Shown one piece after another: positions 4,804-6,878 of a DNA stretch of 6,878 bases (its first letter is position 1; each line of letters begins with the position of its first letter). The translations under genes were made by a program, and so were the position numbers. The stretch is from SAR324 cluster bacterium. Its GTDB lineage: Bacteria > SAR324 > JACQKK01. The stretch is taken from NCBI GenBank assembly GCA_027296185.1, contig JAPUJL010000406.1, forward strand, positions 1-6,878, given 5' to 3'. A model generated the notes under the pieces. That model saw only the letters and a list, made by a program, of their open reading frames with translations, ran no database searches and was not told where the DNA came from.

Positions 4804-5412
4804 TTGAACCGGCGGACGTGGCTCGGCGCGATCCTGGGCGTGGGGGCTTTGGGCGGGCTGCAGGGTTTCGATCCGGCGCCCGCCTCCGCCGATGCCTTCG
4901 GTGCCGAGGCGATTCTGCTGACCTACCACGTCCAGGATCAACGGGACGCGCCGGTCGAAGAATACAAGCGCCGCCTGGACGACCGCGGTCAATGGGTGTT
5001 CACGCCGGGCATCGAGGTATACTACGACTGGCGGTTCGCCGAACCGCTCTGGAAGGCGCGGGGCATCCGCGCAACCGCCGGCTGGGTCCGGGATTCGGTG
5101 GATCACCTGTTCGGCTACGTTGCCGTGATGGGCCGCTGGATGCTCGACGACGTGGAGCCCCTGACCGTCAGCCTTCAGGCGGGGCCGGGCTTCATCTACC
5201 GGGAATCGTGGCGGGACGTGCCGGGCTACGATCCGGACAACCCCCTGGAGGAATCGGACGACTTCCTGCCGGGCTACGAGTACAAGTTCTTGCCCTTGGG
5301 CGAGATCGACTTCCTCTATCGATTCAAGCCCGGCGTTCAGGGGGTCTGGAGCATCTTCCCCGGCTTCCCCTTCGTCATCATACAAAACCTCGGGCTGCGG
5401 TGGAGTTGGTAG
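4804..5412 (+). CDS. Putative exported outer-membrane beta-barrel protein, family not recognised
   Basis: A 202-residue protein from a TTG start. The N-terminus (M)NRRTWLGAILGVGALGGLQGF, ending PAPASA at residue 29, is a signal peptide. The adjacent arginines followed by T-W-L resemble a twin-arginine motif, though NRR-T-W-L-G is not the ideal form. The mature part consists of aromatic-rich alternating strands (GIEVYYDWRF, ATAGWV, YVAVMGRWML, VSLQAGPGFIYRESW). It ends NLGLRWSW, with the terminal Trp and alternation expected of a BAM-assembled barrel strand. The central stretch DPDNPLEESDDFLPGYEY looks like an acidic loop. An 8-12 strand barrel would fit the size. Lipid A deacylase-like barrels (PagL) were considered, but no His-Ser catalytic pair was visible. 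It lies 58 bp after the CoA-transferase and 36 bp before the TldD-like gene, so it is probably co-transcribed. Function unknown. Confidence 0.65.
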   Translation: MNRRTWLGAILGVGALGGLQGFDPAPASADAFGAEAILLTYHVQDQRDAPVEEYKRRLDDRGQWVFTPGIEVYYDWRFAEPLWKARGIRATAGWVRDSVDHLFGYVAVMGRWMLDDVEPLTVSLQAGPGFIYRESWRDVPGYDPDNPLEESDDFLPGYEYKFLPLGEIDFLYRFKPGVQGVWSIFPGFPFVIIQNLGLRWSW

Positions 5413-5448
5413 CCGGCCCCGTCAGCCGTAAACCCGACTAGCGGATCA

Positions 5449-6878
5449 ATGAATCTCGAATCCATCGCCAAAGCCTTCCGGGAGCGGGCGCCCGGGGTCG
5501 AGTACTGGTCGCTGATGCTGGTGGACGACCGGTTCGAGGCACTGAGCGTGCGGCAGAACGTGCTGCAGCCGGTGAACAACTGGCGCAACGGCGGCGCCAT
5601 GATCGCCGTCCACGACCGGGGTGGCATGGGCTACGGCGCCACCAGCGACCTCACTCCCGCCGGCCTGGCCGCGGCGGCGGCGCGGGCCACGGAGTGGGCC
5701 CACCGCACCGCCGCGCGTTCCCTGGTGGATCCGGCGATCCTGCTCCGGCTGGCCCACGAGGGGCGCTACACCCGGCACGGCGAGCAGCCCTGGAGCGGCA
5801 TGAGCCTCTCGGACAAGATCGCCCTGCTCCAGGACGCCAACCGCACCCTCAAGGCCGGGGCGCGGATCGTGGACTGGAGCGCGCACCTGGTCCATCTGGC
5901 GCGGGAGCGGCTGCTCATCTCCAGCGTAGGGGCGCGGCTCGAGCAGGATTTCGAGTGCATCGGCGGCATCCTCTCAGCCGCGGCCAACGACGGCAGCGAG
6001 ACCCAGAACCGCACCCACGGCGAGGACCTGTTCCGTCAGGGCGGGCTGGAGCAACTGGAGGCCACCGGCTTTCCCGGAGAGGCGGAGCGGGTCGCGGCGG
6101 AGGCGCTGCAATTGCTGGATGCGCCGGACTGCCCCTCGGGAACGATGGATCTGCTGGCCATGCCCGGGCAGATGGTGCTGCAGGTGCACGAGAGCATCGG
6201 CCATCCCCTGGAGCTGGACCGCATCCTGGGCGACGAGCGCAATTACGCGGGGACGAGCTTCGTAACACCGGAGATGATCGGCACCTACCGCTACGGCTCG
6301 ACCCTGCTCAACGTCACCTTCGACCCGGCACGGGAGGGGGAGCTGGCCTCCTACCGCTTCGACGACGAGGGCACCCCGGCGGCACGGGAATACGTGATCC
6401 GCGGCGGCATTCTCGAGCGGACCTTGGGCGGCGCGGTCTCCCAGGCGCGGTCGGGGCTGCCGGGGGTGGCCAACTCGCGGGCCAGCAACTGGAACCGCCC
6501 GCCCATCGACCGCATGGCCAATCTGAACCTGGAGCCGGGGGACAAGTCCCTGGCGGAGTTGATCGGCTCGGTGGAGCGCGGCGTGTGGATGGACACCAAC
6601 CGCTCCTGGTCCATCGACGACAGCCGCAACAAGTTCCAGTTCGGCTGCGAGTTGGGCCGCCTGATCGAGGACGGCGAACTCAAGGGCATCGTGAAGAACC
6701 CCAATTACCGCGGCATCTCGGCCACCTTCTGGCGCAGCCTGGACGGAGTGGGCGACGCAAGCACCCACGAGGTGCGGGGCCTGTGGACCTGCGGCAAGGG
6801 AGAGCCGAACCAGGCGATCCAGGTCGGACATGCCGCCCCGGCCTGCGTCTTCCGGGGCGTGGACGTGTTCGGCAGCGA
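5449..6878 (+). CDS. TldD/PmbA-family metalloprotease, 3' end beyond window
   Basis: 476 complete codons are visible with no stop before the right edge; TldD proteins are about 480 residues, so only a few residues are missing. The N-terminal domain contains FEALSVRQNVLQPVNN and GMGYGATSDLTPAGL, typical of the family's first domain. The HExxxH zinc motif HESIGH is at 247-252, followed by PLELDR. RMANLNLEPGD begins at residue 355. The probable third zinc ligand Cys448 lies in WTCGKGE. By family it is a cytosolic peptidase that normally pairs with a PmbA/TldE subunit to cleave unfolded peptides; E. coli TldD/E matures microcin B17 and degrades CcdA. The ATG at 5449 is the only usable start after the upstream TAG (5410-5412). 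It has no clear Shine-Dalgarno, so translation may be coupled to the preceding gene. TldD-like rather than PmbA-like because the metal motif is intact. Confidence 0.9.
   Translation, partial: MNLESIAKAFRERAPGVEYWSLMLVDDRFEALSVRQNVLQPVNNWRNGGAMIAVHDRGGMGYGATSDLTPAGLAAAAARATEWAHRTAARSLVDPAILLRLAHEGRYTRHGEQPWSGMSLSDKIALLQDANRTLKAGARIVDWSAHLVHLARERLLISSVGARLEQDFECIGGILSAAANDGSETQNRTHGEDLFRQGGLEQLEATGFPGEAERVAAEALQLLDAPDCPSGTMDLLAMPGQMVLQVHESIGHPLELDRILGDERNYAGTSFVTPEMIGTYRYGSTLLNVTFDPAREGELASYRFDDEGTPAAREYVIRGGILERTLGGAVSQARSGLPGVANSRASNWNRPPIDRMANLNLEPGDKSLAELIGSVERGVWMDTNRSWSIDDSRNKFQFGCELGRLIEDGELKGIVKNPNYRGISATFWRSLDGVGDASTHEVRGLWTCGKGEPNQAIQVGHAAPACVFRGVDVFGS

Overview
The window is GC-rich Gram-negative DNA. 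Four of its products look exported or outer-membrane, or end in an aromatic residue typical of beta-barrels, and the gene families (TorF-like porin, alginate-export-like barrel, TldD/PmbA, CaiB/BaiF) suggest a proteobacterium, most likely gammaproteobacterial. The species cannot be fixed from the sequence. No mobile-element genes, rRNA, tRNA or CRISPR array were seen.

Layout. 1-722 (+) is the 3' part of an outer-membrane barrel gene whose reading frame breaks near position 420. 723-1096 is an unusually AT-rich intergenic region. It holds a 94-nt imperfect hairpin, a good sigma70-type promoter, a sigma54-like -24/-12 box and a long leader. 1097-1939 (+) encodes a secreted TorF/Gcw_chp-type barrel. 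Convergent to it at 2133-2288 (-) is a 51-residue J-domain-like microprotein with an HPD motif. Two GC-rich hairpins lie in the 193-bp gap between these genes. 2289-2640 is non-coding and contains a short tandem repeat array bracketed by a 14-bp direct repeat.

2641-6878 (+) looks like one transcription unit, with gaps of 71, 58 and 36 bp. It encodes a uronate-dehydrogenase-like extended SDR (2641-3513), a class III CaiB/BaiF CoA-transferase/racemase family enzyme (3585-4745), a small putative outer-membrane barrel read from a TTG start (4804-5412), and a TldD/PmbA-family metalloprotease that runs off the right edge (5449-6878).

How the genes may fit together (inference). The SDR and the CoA-transferase/racemase are the metabolic core, and could oxidise a sugar-acid-like or hydroxy-acid substrate and then process its CoA thioester. 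The barrel would serve the envelope. The TldD-like protein belongs to a family that usually works with a PmbA/TldE partner, which would have to lie beyond the window. No clearly novel defence or mobile system is visible. The most unusual items are the long imperfect hairpin at 769-862, the J-domain microprotein and the broken barrel gene.
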